Source: Serinus canaria (lineage: Eukaryota > Chordata > Aves > Passeriformes > Fringillidae). From it: a stretch of 64,000 nt of DNA. Location of the stretch: positions 32,675,245 to 32,739,244 of the forward strand of contig NC_066316.1 in the NCBI RefSeq assembly GCF_022539315.1, in the 5' to 3' direction. The position numbers and the translations under genes were made by a program. Positions 47,888 through 60,850 of the stretch are shown here, piece by piece. The notes beneath the pieces were generated by a model. It did no database searches, was not told the DNA's origin, and worked only from the letters and a program-made list of their open reading frames with translations. Position 1 is the stretch's first letter; every line of letters starts with the position of its first letter.

Positions 47888-48520
47888 TGAGTTATGCTTG
47901 CCAATGTTGGTATAGTGAAGAGTTTTCATAGGACACTTAGGACTGCTTTCTTAGCCTCTCTGAAATGTTTTGAGTAATCTGTGCAAAATGTATTTTTCTC
48001 AAGAGCTACTTGTCTGTGCAAGCCTTTGTTATCTTAGTTCCTCACACCATGTCCATACAAAGCCACTGATGAACACTATGGAAAGTTTACAACAATTAGA
48101 GGGAAAATTGGAGGCCAGATTTTATAGTCTTGGAAAGGGAAGATGTTGATTTGAACTGTTAGAAAACCTAGACCATCACCTTAGCCTTCTCTCTTCTCTC
48201 AAGCCAAGCCATGGCAATAACTGTGGAAATAGAGTGTACTAAGAAAATGTCCATGTTAATTTTAATGTAGATAAACTCTTAAGTTTAAAAATAAACTTTA
48301 GTGGAAATCAGCTACCCTGAAGGGTCATCTACTCTAATTCATTAATGTCTTCCTTCAGCCTATTTTCTAAAACCCTTTTATACCTGTTTTGGACTTATGA
48401 CCGTGCTTCTAGTTTTCTGAACAACTCTCGATTGACTTTCTCTACTTTAATTTGGAAAGACAGAAGGAGCAATTACTGCACCAGGTTCTCCATTCTTTTA
48501 CTGGTAGAGTAAGTTGAAGA

Positions 48521-48538
48521 GTGTGTGTGTGTGTGTGT
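48521..48538 (+). repeat. (GT)n microsatellite
   Basis: Nine uninterrupted GT units. Confidence 0.93.
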
Positions 48539-49092
48539 TTGCCACATCCATCACAGCTTGGACTTTTTTTCCAGATTGTGTTTGTGGAATTGCATTAATT
48601 GCTATGAATAAGTCCTCTATAGTGCCTAGCAATGTCTCCATATTTTCCCTACTGTCATTAACTTGCTGTATCAACTAATAACATTTCAGTCCTTCTCAAT
48701 TTGTGCCCCTTGCAGGTGTTGTTACTCAGTTTTCTTAGGTGTTCAAGTGTTGTCAGTGAGCTTGAATGGATCACACAAGACTGTATGCTGATTGCAGGCA
48801 TGCTGTGTGAGCATTGGAATGACACCTGTGCATGACCTTTTCCAGAGTTCCTAGTTCAGCCTACAATGGATGTGACCTGTTGCACTCTGCTCTCAGTTCA
48901 GGAGAAAGGGACTGCTTTCTGTGAAAATTAATGTGAAAAAAACTTTTGTTACTGATACTTTCTATACAAAACTCATGAAGAGCTAGAGAGGCATTTAGTC
49001 TGATCTTTAATGAAAAGGGCATCTTCACTGTCACTGATACTATTTTGTTATTTCTGGAGCCTTTGTTGAGGTCACTTCTCTTCGTTTTCTTC

Positions 49093-49111
49093 TTTTTTTT
49101 TTTTTTTTTTT

Positions 49112-49147
<36 letters not shown>

Positions 49148-49168
49148 TTTGTTTGTTTGTTTGTTTTT
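49093..49168 (+). repeat. Long poly-T tract grading into (GTTT)n
   Basis: A 19-base T run, one G, a 34-base T run, then GTTT units to 49168. On the minus strand this reads as a poly-A/(AAAC)n tail. No retrogene is recognisable on the minus strand to the left of the tail's 5' side (49170-49500). Confidence 0.93.
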
Positions 49169-52100
49169 AATCAGATTCCTGAAGAAGTGTGATGCTTATA
49201 GTCTGCAGACTGGAAAGACAGGTGGCAGGGAAGCAATAGGTGAACTGCATTCTGTTTGATGTCTAGCATCATACATAACAAAAATTATAGCACATTTTGT
49301 TAAACATTAGACCTGGTCAGCAAGCTTCCTAGATTCCTGAACTGGGATAAATTTTTGAGTGTTTACACAAAAGTGTTTCTGTCTGACACAGCATAACTCA
49401 GGAACATGATATCAAATGATCTATGGCGTAGCACAGAATCTGAAGACATTCTGGTGTTACAGTTGTTTATTCATTAAGGGTGAATATCACAATCAAAAGA
49501 TCATTTCATATTTGGAGAAACCCTATTTAAGCTATAGGCCTTATTTTATTGCTGAAATGATACTGAAACTGAAGGATAGTCCCTTGGCAATGTGGAAACT
49601 TAATGCAAAGAAGCAGAGAGTAGTTCAGTCATCAGCAGTTACAAGCAAGTACAACCTAGCAGTAATCCAGCCCTCTCCAGGGAAGCACAGTACCTCCACA
49701 GGAAGGAACTGTGCTGTGGGAACTCTGAATTCTCCTGTGTTCAGTCAGGGAAGAGATCTGCTGCTGTTATGTCCAAGTGAGGTGCATTGTCTTGTCTCAT
49801 TTGCTGTTGGTTTGCTACATCCTCTACCCCCTCCCACCCCTTTTGGGCAGTGTGTGCCCCTGAAAGTGTATGTCCAAGTGATTCTTCCTCATCCAAAATC
49901 ATAGTCACATACCAGCAAGTTTTCATGGAGTAGGTTTTTAGGCTCATCCTGTAACAAGAATTACAGCAGCTGGGCCAGTGAAAGTATCTGGTGTCTGACT
50001 ACTTTTTTGCAGGAGGATTTCCAAGCCAGTAGGAACCAGTATGTCCTTTCAGCAAGTACTTGAGGTTTTTCAGTGTGACACTTGAGATGAAACAGCTTCT
50101 GAGTGCACATGCTTGGCATTTTCTGTGGCTAGGTGTTTGTTTCCTGTGACTTGCTTGCAACCTTCAGATTAAGGCTTCTTACTTAAGAATTGTATTGTTT
50201 TCTCACTTCTGAGACTAAATTTCTTTTACATCCATCTTGGAGTAGTATATGCTTAAACATGTTTCATCCAACATCTAATTCAGAAGGAGGAATCCTTTAG
50301 CTGTGAATAAGAAGCCAAATAAAAATGTAAAAATGTGTGCAAAACAATTTTTTCATCTGCTTGGTTTCAGAAAGACAGTTGTCTGTTTCCACTTTGTTCC
50401 TTGCCAAAATATCATTTGAAACAAAATAAGGAACCAGAAAGCGATTACAATGCAATTGTATGTGTACAGATTGTTTTGCTCTTCAGTTAGCACTCTTTTA
50501 TTAGTATGTTATTTCTGTGTGCTTTTTCTGTACTAGCAAATTGCACTAGTGTCAATAACTAACATTCTTTTCTCTCATGATTCTAAGTTCACTTAGCTAT
50601 GTTTCTAAATTGAATCTCCTGTATATTGCATCTCCAGCTGTGGGCTTTCTTTGAGAGTTAAAAGCACATGGGCTTCCTAATACATGAGATGTTTTCCTTT
50701 GTACATAAATTTTGTACTGATCTTATGCTGTACTTATATGACCCTGTTTAAATGATCCCCAGATCAATATGTACTGCTAATGAAAGATTTTGATGAATGA
50801 ATGTATTTGCCTGTGTTAGGTAAGGAAATATAAATAGTGATTGTACCAACTCAGTTTCTTGATAGCATGTCTAAAGAAGCTTACCTTTTTTTTTTTGGAA
50901 AACTGCAGCTGGGAGGCTTTTATCAGGAGCTTTCATTAGTACAGCTTTGCTGGTGTAAAGGAGCTACTCTCCTGTCTTCCTGCATTTTCTTTTTTTTCCT
51001 AGGGATCTCATACCATTCTCTGACATTTTGGAGGTATTTCCCTTTGCCAAGAGAGTATCTCTTCTAAAAAAGTGCAATATGCTGACCCTCTGCAGTTTGC
51101 TGAGGACCCTGTACTGGAAATCTTAACTATAGAAAACTAAAGAATCTGTTACTTCCTTCAAACTCATATCATTTAATTCTAAGGCCTATATGACAGACTT
51201 CTGCTATATGACAGACTTTTGCTATTCTTTGTACAAAGACAAAAAATATGGAGAGATACGTTAAGCTTTCAGAATTCAGAAAAATGCTTGCATTGTATGG
51301 ATTGGGTTATATTTTTACCCACCAAAATACATCAATTAAAACTTTATTATTTGAGCACATATTGCCTTTAGTGCTCATGAAGAAGGGAGATACAGGCAAA
51401 ATATCTGACATACCTCTTTATGTTTATGTACTTAATTTATCTAGTTTAAAATTGAGACCATAGTGCGTTTTCCTTTTAGTAATACCGTATATTTTCAATG
51501 ATTTTTTTTAAATACAAAGAGTTCAGAAAATTTCTGCTTGAATTAAAATGTACCATGAAGCTTGTCCCTCCTATGTCTTCACAGGCTCTTCATTAATTTG
51601 TGCTTAAAATTCAGGGTTTCTTGAAAGGTGATTTAAGTTTCTCTGGTTGCACAGTGATAGCTTGTAGCTTCTTTTTGGTACATGCAGTTGTCAGGTGAGA
51701 ATTAGAAAAACTTGAATGGCATATCCATGAATCTTTGAGATGTGATAGATTTCTTCATGTGGAAATCAAATGATGGTTGAGAAACAGATAATTGTGCAAG
51801 TGCAGGTGAGCAGAACAGCAAACAATGTCCCAGAAGCAGCCCAAGCTGTGTGGGTTACACTGTTGGATTTAGTGACTTAATATTTTTGGGGAAGAGCTGT
51901 CCTATGCTGTTGCTCAGTGTATGTGCCAGGTAAATAAGTCCTTAAAAAGTTCTTTTTCTGTGTTGGAAAGGTGGGGATGGGAATTGGACCTCTCTTTTAA
52001 GAGCAGTAGTATGCTGGGTTCCTCCTGTGTTGCATAGGATATTGGAGTGCCGTAGGAATCTTCAGGACTGTTTTTCAAAGGTGGTTCCTGTGACCAGTAT

Positions 52101-55100
52101 TAGAAAGTGGAAAATAATGTTGAGTACTTTGCCCTAAATAGTGTGGGAATGATAATGCTGTCTTTGACCTCTGTATAGAGTCAGGATGCTGGAGTCTCTC
52201 CTTTATTTCCAACTTGTGTCACTGGTTTCTTGCTGGGTAAAAGTCCTATAATCATGATTGCATTTTTAAGCAAGGAAGACTTAAAAAAGGAAGGGGAAAG
52301 TTTTCTGCTTCCATATATGAGCAGTGCCTGTTGCAGGTAGGTACTTCTGTAGGATGTCCTTCCTTGAGAAGAAACCTCTGAGACTAACTTGTGTGTCTGG
52401 AAGGGCATCATTACTGATGACTGGTATTGTGTTTGGAGGGTCATTCCTGCTGCTCCCTTCACTGCTTCCTTAGGCCTTCTTCAACAAAGGGCTTTGTGCT
52501 GACTTTTGTGGGCTGTCCAGGTGAACAGAGCAGCAGGAGGAAATGCCTAGTTGATTGTTGTCAGCGCTTACTGGGCCTGTTACCAAGCCAGGAGCTGCTG
52601 GTTTGTTGAAAAGTGGGAGTACTGCTAAATTCCTTGGGGAAGAAGGATAAGAGGAGCCTTCAGATGTGAGACAAATATCTCTGACACGTGGCTGTTAAAT
52701 AATTAATTTTCTCAAAGGGTTTGAAAAGCGCATTTCAAAGCAGTGACTATTGCAGATCTGTATGTGTGTTAAACCCATTGTACTTGTGAGGCTGGCTTTG
52801 TTCCACATGCTGTGTAACTTGGAGAGAAGAAGCTGTTTTGTAGGCAGATTGTGTCAGGATAAAAGACAGAAAAAAACTGTGAAATTAAATGTTTGAAGTA
52901 TGCAGCTATTTTTTGTTTTTTTCTGAAGGGATGGTTGCTTTCTAACTTGCAGCAGGGAGATAGTTTAAAAGGAACAGTGGCTAAAGAAATGAACAAAACT
53001 TGTTTCCATATTTCTCCACTCCTGTAGCTCAGAACTGCACTAGAGAATTGATCACTTGAAAGTTTTTTCAAGAGTACATATGCTGACTTAAAATTTCTTC
53101 CTCACCTGAAGAAATACTGGATTTTACATTTCATGGATGTTAGGTTAGGAGGAGAAAATCTATTTGATTAAACTTGAATGATGTGTCTGTGTTTTGAGAG
53201 GGAAGGCAGTATGGGAATGGGAACTGGAGTGAAGCTAGGAAGTGAGGTGGTGTGCCAGAACACATGCAGTAACTGGAAGGGTCCTGTGCAGGGCTTGTGC
53301 CCAGATCAAATGCTGGTTCAAATGCTGGAGACATGCCTTAATTTACAGGTCTTAAGCAAAAGTTTTTGGTTCCTTTCATAGCCCCTATAAGGAATGCCCA
53401 CTCTGGCTTTCTGTATACCATGAAGACTTGTGCATTTAACATCTTGCATTAAATCTGATTCTAATCTTGATTCCCAAAGCAATTTCAGCTTGGCTGCGTT
53501 ACAGGAATGCTGGCTTGGCCATATTAAACTGTTTGTAGTTTATTTTGTTTTGTACGTTTCATCTGACAGACCACTGATGACAGCCCATCAAAAAGGGTGA
53601 ATCACCTTTTTATCTATAGTGTTTTGTTGACTTAATTTTGTAAGAAAATCAAATGGATCTTGGTCATGAAGCTGAGACACAGCTTGAGCACCAGAGCAAT
53701 CATTGTGTAATACAGTCATAATGTTTTAATAAAGTAGCATATTTTTCACTTAGTACATTAGCTACTTTATGCAGATGTATATGCAAGTTTTAATTCTACA
53801 ACTAGCAAGCACTGAGGTGAAATTGCTAGGAAGATCAAAGCACAGATAAAGCTTTAGCTTTGTAGTAGGTGTGATAAGTCTAATCCTTATTTTGTGGTAC
53901 TCAGCATGGTATTAACAGTAACGAGACCAGAGACAAATATTATTTTTATGGCAGTTGAGAATCTGGCCATTTTAAGTGAATGTCAATGTGTGTTTGAGGG
54001 AAATAAAGAAAAGTGGAGGAGAAAAAATCTGTTGGTTTGGTTTGATTTGATTTCGTTTGGTTTTTAACAGTGCAATATATTTGGTCTCTCTCCTTATCTC
54101 TTATTTTTATCTTGAAGTTATGTTGACAAATTAATAAGTGTTGGGCAGAGGTGATTTGTTACCACTTTAAAGTGAAAGCTTTGTTTGTACTTTAGTACTC
54201 AAAATGACACACTTTATGAAGTGTTCCTTTAGCATATCATTCTAGTCACAGGCTGCCTCTGTGTGGTGCATGCCTTTGAGCAATTACCTGTGAGCTTCTC
54301 TTTCAGCGACCTCTGTGTGCCCTATGCTCTATAAAAGAATACTGCCTTGCATGCTTACCTGAAGACTGGTTCTGTACACTGCATACCCTGCCTTAGCTCT
54401 CTGCACCTGAGGGGTGAGCAGTGGGCTCTGTCCCCCCTCCCAGGAATGATAGATGGAAGGTGAAAAACTCCTTCCTGTCCACATTCCTTATTGTGTCGGC
54501 TTTTTGATAAAAGGCCAACTCTGATTTGCAAAAATGAAGGCTAGTTTAAAACAGCATTTTGAATCTCCTTTTAGATTTATTTTTTCTTTGCTGTTCAGCT
54601 GTTTTTTTCTTCAGTAAGAGTGGAGAGAGACTTGCTCTTCAGATTTGATGCTGAACCCTCAGTAGAAGAAGCTCTACTCTTTCTCTTCAAGAGTATGTAC
54701 CTCTTGCATAAAGTTCATAAATCAAAGTCTTCCATGTTGAACCTTGAAATCTGCTCACTTGCCCACTGCTTTACCGTGTCAAGGAGTGATCTGATAATGC
54801 TGCAACATCTAGGTTTGGAAGACTGTGCTTTGAGTTTTGCCTTGTGGAATCCTCCATGCAAGCTCTGTCCCACAGAGGCAAGCTGTTGGAAAAATCTGTG
54901 CATGACATCTAGCTGAAGCTGGATGCTTGTCTCACAAGCTTCTCAGTCACACCCTTGGCAGCCAGAGAAAAGCTGAAAGAGTGATGCTTACAGCAGCCTA
55001 GGACATGAGGGATTTCTGTCCTTCAGCTGAACAAGCTGATGTTTCTTTCACTACAATTGCATTACTTGGCAATTCCACTTGGAGAAAGATTAAAAAATTA

Positions 55101-56393
55101 CACCATTTTCAAGTAACAAGCCCCAAATTAACAGGACCTCAAGGCTCTTGCTGTTCCTTTTTCTTAGTTCTACTGTGGTGCAAGATGTTGCAAGGACATT
55201 AATCAGCAGTACTGATACCAGAGGAGGTTCTTGTCTAAGCCTTCAAATACAGCTCAATAAACTCAAATGCTAAATAGTGTTTATTTGCATTGGCTTTTTG
55301 CTTTCCAGCTTTTTAGGCAAGACTTTAGAGGAGCTCCAAATGGCCTGCACACACCCACAAAGACTTCTGGCACAGTGCCACCTGGCAGCCTAAAATGTGC
55401 AGTCTGTGCTTGATAGGTCTGATAGAGCTGAAGCTGTTACTGTCCTTCTCTTAATTTTGCATGTCTGAAATCCTGTGAGAAGTCTGGATGGCCTTCAAGA
55501 AGAGTTGTTTCTAAAAATCTGTAGGTCTTCCTTAGCAAAGAGGAAATGTGAGCCTGCATGAGTTAAAGCTGAGTGTTCTGATCTATGGTAAATCAGTAGT
55601 GTGTATGGCCTGAAAGGTGGGAAGCCCCTGTTTTGCAGGCTGGCAAATTCTACGTCCAAGTGGGTGAGTCACATGGATCCTTTGTGTCTTTCATTTTGAG
55701 AAAGCTGAGGCAACAAAGGTGGTAAAGGTAATTCAGAAAGGAATAAAGCTAAATTCAAGGAAATAATAGACTTGGAATAGGCTGCAATTTTTTTTCCTGG
55801 GATTCCTCTACAGTTTTGATCAGTCTGTCAGGGGATAATATTCTGGTACCTGGTATACTTTATGTAATATTGTATGCCCTTGTTAAATCTTGAAAAAATT
55901 TCCTTCTTTCTTTTTTCTGTGGTGCCAGAAATACTCATGATAAAGTTGACAGAAATATCAGTAGTGCATGACTTGTTTTAATGACAGGTCTTTATTTTAC
56001 CACTGCTACGAGTCAGATTGTGCCTTTTAAACTGTTTCTCCTGTACCAACCTGAAATGCTGTGTCTGGCTGCTACTCTTCATAATTTGCAAAGCACTGAG
56101 TAGGAAAATGGCCTGGGTTACCAGAGAAGCCTGACTTTTGTAGCTTCCAGAGGTTCTCTTTCTGGAAAATGAATAGATGAGGATAAACTCGGAGCTTGTT
56201 GATTAGGCAAGATTTCAGTGGACCATGTAAGCTAAACCTCTGTTTTTTGAGAAGATTATTCAACACAAGTAGTTCTAAGAGTACAACACTGTTGCTTGCA
56301 CCTGATATGAAAAAACAAAAAGCTTATTACCTCTTTGTGCAGAATTTTTGCCAATATACTGAGCCCCTGGGACTACATAGCAGGAAGATGGTA

Positions 56394-56398
<5 letters not shown>

Positions 56399-56432
<34 letters not shown>

Positions 56433-56475
56433 TGGATAACCTCTCACTGCTTTCAGTTCAAGCAGTGAGAGGTTA
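56399..56475 (+). repeat. T33 run followed by a perfect 16-bp hairpin
   Basis: 33 T (56399-56431), then a hairpin: taacctctcactgctt (56437-56452) pairs exactly with 56460-56475 around a 7-base loop (tcagttc). It is in AGPAT4 intron 2. Confidence 0.92.
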
Positions 56476-57269
56476 AACAAGTAAATGGCTCATTTGCATC
56501 CTCATCTGCTGGAGCATATGATCACCAGACTGTCTGAGTAGGTTGTGATGTTCCAGTAGTGGATTAGTTTTGTAAAAGCTTTGAGGAAAGAGAAATGCAA
56601 GCACAATCAAGCTAAACGTGAATTGAGAGGCACTAGTGTCCTTAAGTGTGGTGTAATATTGTTGTTACTTTGGATATATGTTTGTCTTAACAGAATGTGC
56701 ACTCTCTCATGTGCATGATATTCTTCAGTGAGAAAAAATGGGGATTTTCGTATATTTATGTATTTGGATATTTGTCAATCATCTTGAAGGGTTACAGGCT
56801 GCACCCAGGACAAAAATCACCACTTGATACTTGATAGGTATATTTGATCTGTAGTACTTTATTTTTAATTCATGAAAGCCATTTGTTTGATTTGTAGTTT
56901 CTGACCTTATTGTCCCTTCAAAGAACATTTTGTGAAAGTCACTGATAGGGATTAAGAAGCTAAAATAAGCACTGGGACATAGTTCTTGTCTCTCAAGACC
57001 TCACGTGATGAGATGCTGTAAGATTACAGGCAGAGAGAGGGAATTCATAGAATGCAAGTGAAAAATGAATAATGGTTTTGTTCTGAACAGTGTTCTCAGT
57101 GATAGAGGTTCTGTGGTTATTCACCATTAATTCTGATTATATAGTACAGGTGCTTTGTCAATTTTTTCTTCCATTATTGAAATTCAGGTAGAATATCCTG
57201 TGCAGAAGAAGGCTAAGTACAAATTATATGCCTTGACTAGAGTCTAAAAATTATTAGTTTTAATATTTA

Positions 57270-57323
57270 TGCTATTAATATAACTTATGTAATTACAATT
57301 TGCTATTAATATAATTAATAGCA
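57270..57323. repeat. Short AT-rich direct and inverted repeats
   Basis: tgctattaatataa occurs at 57270-57283 and again at 57301-57314. The second copy forms a 10-bp perfect stem with 57314-57323 around 'ata'. Confidence 0.85.
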
Positions 57324-58631
57324 TATTATATCTGGAAATATGTCTGTGTTCTCCTGAGTGCACCAGTTATCTAAAATCAAAATCCAGATTTAAATGTTAC
57401 TGGAAAAGTATAGAAACCTTGGAAGCCATTAGCCCTGGTTTTTGCGTTCTGCCGTTCTACAGACACCATAGTTCCTTCTTTTTATGTGTTTACACCTCTG
57501 TGAAGTGTAATTCTTGATAACTAGAGGCTTTATTTAAAAACACTGCAGATTTTCTTAGGATTTAATTTATCTTTTGTTGAGTTTCCTAATTCACTTTTCC
57601 TATTTGTGCTGAAGATTGCTTGCTTTGGCAGCTCGTAGTTTTTTTTGTCAGTCATCAGTCATTTTTCTCAGAGATAAACTCTGGTCAGTTCTTGTCAGTA
57701 GCTGAAAATGCAGGTTAAATGTGATGGTCGCAGGGGTTTAGAGCATCAGAATAATGGAATTTTTTCTCTTGTTCTGAAATGCTTTCCTTCTAAAGCCCAA
57801 ATTTTTCATTTTTCATTTGAAACTAAGGAGGATAAATTTGTATCCATAGACATAAAGGCTATATAAAGAATACATGCAAGAAAGAGAAAGATTGTGTGAG
57901 AACAAGTCTTTTTACTAAATACATGAGTTAAACATGATTCACTTCAGTCAAATAATCATATGGCAAGATAAATCCAGTCACATGAGTGTATGTGGGCTTT
58001 TGTTCTGAATGAAAGCATGAGACCTGAGTGTGGACAATGCTGATCACCCTATAATTAAGGACATGCTAATGATTCATGTCAAAGAAGTCAATCGTGATTG
58101 AATAAATACAAATTAAGACTAACATCTATTAACTTGGTTCATGTTTGCTTATTTGGATGCTCAAATTTTGACGTTCCTGGCCTCGTGGCAGATGATTTTC
58201 AGCAGAGAACTCCCTTGGGAAAGGTTTCTGTGTGGTGCTACCCTGCTTAAACAGAAGCCTTTGCTGATTGCTGCAAGATACTGTCTTCCACTTGGTCCAG
58301 TGAAGACTCATTGCAGCCTGGGGTGGCAGTGTTCCTCAGACTGCAGTGTGTTTCTCAAGCAGTGGTGGAAGAGAGGAGAGAGGTCTGTAAGGCAGTCTGT
58401 TTAGAAAAACCTCACTTTCTTTCCTAGTTACAGAGAGTAGGACTAGAAGGGAGTTAGTGAGCCATTGAATTTCTAGCAGTGGTATAATGTAGTATTTTTA
58501 AGATGATTCTTACTCAATTTACAAAGCTGATATGCATTTTTATCTGACAAAGTAATCAGAACAATCTTCAGAATATTGAATGCCTGTAATTTCAGTCCCT
58601 TTAGACATGGATGTTCTTGTGCTAGTGGTGT

Positions 58632-58633
58632 AG

Positions 58634-58677
<44 letters not shown>
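58632..58677. repeat. (TA)n microsatellite
   Basis: About 46 bases of alternating AT with one phase break (ataatat) near 58643. Self-complementary and likely polymorphic. Confidence 0.95.
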
Positions 58678-58678
<1 letters not shown>

Positions 58679-60184
58679 CTTAATACCACTTTTTCTGTGC
58701 TGTTAATTTCCTTATCCATAAACAATATTTGTGGGGAGCCCACCCAGTCCTCTTCTAGCATTTGATTTAAAGCTCCAGTGGGCCAAACTTTTCTGCTTTC
58801 AGGTCGTCCTGGTAGACCTGGACTGCATCTGCTTTGTTTCAGTGTTTCCTTCCTGGGCATGGATGTCTGGTACTGGTGTGCTGGCCCAGAAGTTCTCTCA
58901 GTGGTGCAATGCACGATTTCCTTCTCTCCAGGAACAAACATCCTTTGCCATCTTTTTCAGTCTTTGACAGCACAATATGAATGGAGCAGAAACGTTCAGT
59001 GGCAAAATAATGTTCTCAGATAATTCTCTTCTTTGTCATTTCCAAATTATGAGGCTCTATTTTTATTAGTTCTGCAAGATATGATGCAATGATGCATCCC
59101 ATCAAAATTAATTCTATTTATGTTACCTTACCTCTCAAGGTCATCTGATTCTTAATCTCTGTTCTGACTTTTTATCGTCCACAAAGTTTATTAATAGGAA
59201 TTTCTTTTATTGTACTACGTGAATGGCTTAACATTGCCTAGAAATGGTAGATTGAAGTCCTTTTTTTTCTGGCCTTTCTGGCATAAACAAAATGCTTGAA
59301 AAGAAATGGTAGAAACTTGAATACCTGATGGCGAGTACTTTTTTTTATTTGGTGTTTTATGTGACCAGATTTGTTACCACTCTGTACTTATTAGATTTGA
59401 TTTTTTGATTCTATCATTCTAAGATGACACTTACTTAAACTTAATGTAGGTCACCCTGCTTTCATTTAAGCTTCTGTTTTGGGATTTAGACAGCAATATG
59501 CCACCCTAACCATACAAATGAGAATTGAGTGGCATCGTTTGTACTGTTCATTTAAGCTTCATTGCTTCAGCATCTCCATCAGTGGGACACCGAAGTTTCC
59601 CCTGGGGTAAGGCATAATGTGGGGTCATATTTAATGAGGGCATGACAGGAGAGGTATGTGGGATGGATCAGGTGATGTTTTGCTTTGTCCCAGGTGAGTC
59701 TATGTGCCAGAATAAGAAAGTTGTTTATCTCTTTAAAAAGTGGTTTCTGTGCAAGCCCAAACTAGTCAGATAAGGGCTGTCAAATGCTGCATTACTGATC
59801 ACTGCAGAACACTTATTAACACCTTATTTTAAGTTTTTTCACCTAAAAGTTTCTTCTCAGCACTCATCTCTTCTGCCTGTCTGTGCTTGTACAGATGAAT
59901 GTCCTAGGCTTCCTGGTTTGTGTACATCAAATACTGAATAATTTATTAAAAAACATCATCTAAAATTCATGGAACCTGACACCAGCTACTGCTCGCTGAG
60001 ATAAGATGCTTCCTTCTACTGAGGACAGAGCAAAAATTTTCATGATATTTCTTACCCAGAAAATCTGTTTTGTAGTGCAGGCCTCACATAGCAGTTGTGA
60101 CATAAACACTCTGAGTATAATTCTTCAGAGTTCCTTCTTCATCCTCACAAGCTGCCTCAGCAGAACATATTGTTGATGTGCATG

Positions 60185-60850
60185 TGTCATGGGTTGTGTC
60201 TGTCCAGGTGTCAGGTACCTATCAAAGCCTCTCACTCATTCCCCTCTGCAGCTGGGCAGAGGAGGGACAATGAAACGAAGCGATCATGAGTTGAGGTAAG
60301 AACCAAGAGAGAGATCACTCATTGAATACCATCACGGGCAAAACAGCTCGACTTAGAGATATGGAGTGAATTTATTACTAACAAAATCAGAGCAGCATAA
60401 TGAGAAGTAAAAGAAGCCCTTAAAAGCACTTTTCCCCACCCCTCCCTCCTTCCCAGATCTACCTCCTACCCCAGTGGCACAAGGAGAGAGGGAGTGGGGG
60501 TTATGGTTAGTTTCTCAGCCGTGGTTTCTCCTGCTGATCAGGAAGAAGAGTCATTCCCCTGCTGCACTGGAACAGGAGACAGTTCCCCATGAACTTCTCC
60601 AATGTGGGTCCATCTCAGGAGTAGCAGCTCCCTGTGAACTGGTGCATTGTGAGTCTATCTCATGGGTAACAGTCCTCCCAAAACTGCTGCAGCATGGGTC
60701 ACTCTTCCATGGGCTACAGGTCTTCAAGGACAGGCTACTCTAGCATGGGAGCAGGGTCCTGCTCTCCACTGGTCTCCCATGGAGTCTCAGCCTCCTCTCA
60801 GGCATCTCCCTGTGGGGCTCCTCCACAGGCTGTGGGTTTGGTGGTGATTA
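60185..60850 (-). mobile_element. Avian ERV LTR, minus strand
   Basis: At least 0.65 kb of a bird LTR family. It starts 'tgtcatgggttgtgtctgtc', with 'tatcaaagcctctcactcat' just after, then 'atcacgggcaaaacagctcg', and continues with the typical repeated phrases 'ctccaatgtgggtccatctc', 'ctgcagcatgggtcactctt' and 'ccatgggctacagg'. On the minus strand an AATAAA signal is present (complement of 60371-60376). The right end is unclear; related sequence could extend to about 60960. I see no target-site duplication and no internal viral genes nearby, so it is a solo or truncated LTR. The open frames at 60474-60954 lie inside it. Confidence 0.75.

Noticed and set aside
49416..49904. 162-codon open frame on the + strand in AGPAT4 intron 2
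   Set aside because: No similarity to a known family that I recognise, no splice or promoter context, and within chance expectation.
58540..58941. 133-codon minus-strand frame through the (TA)n tract
   Set aside because: A large part is an Ile-Tyr repeat produced by the microsatellite; the rest has no recognisable content.
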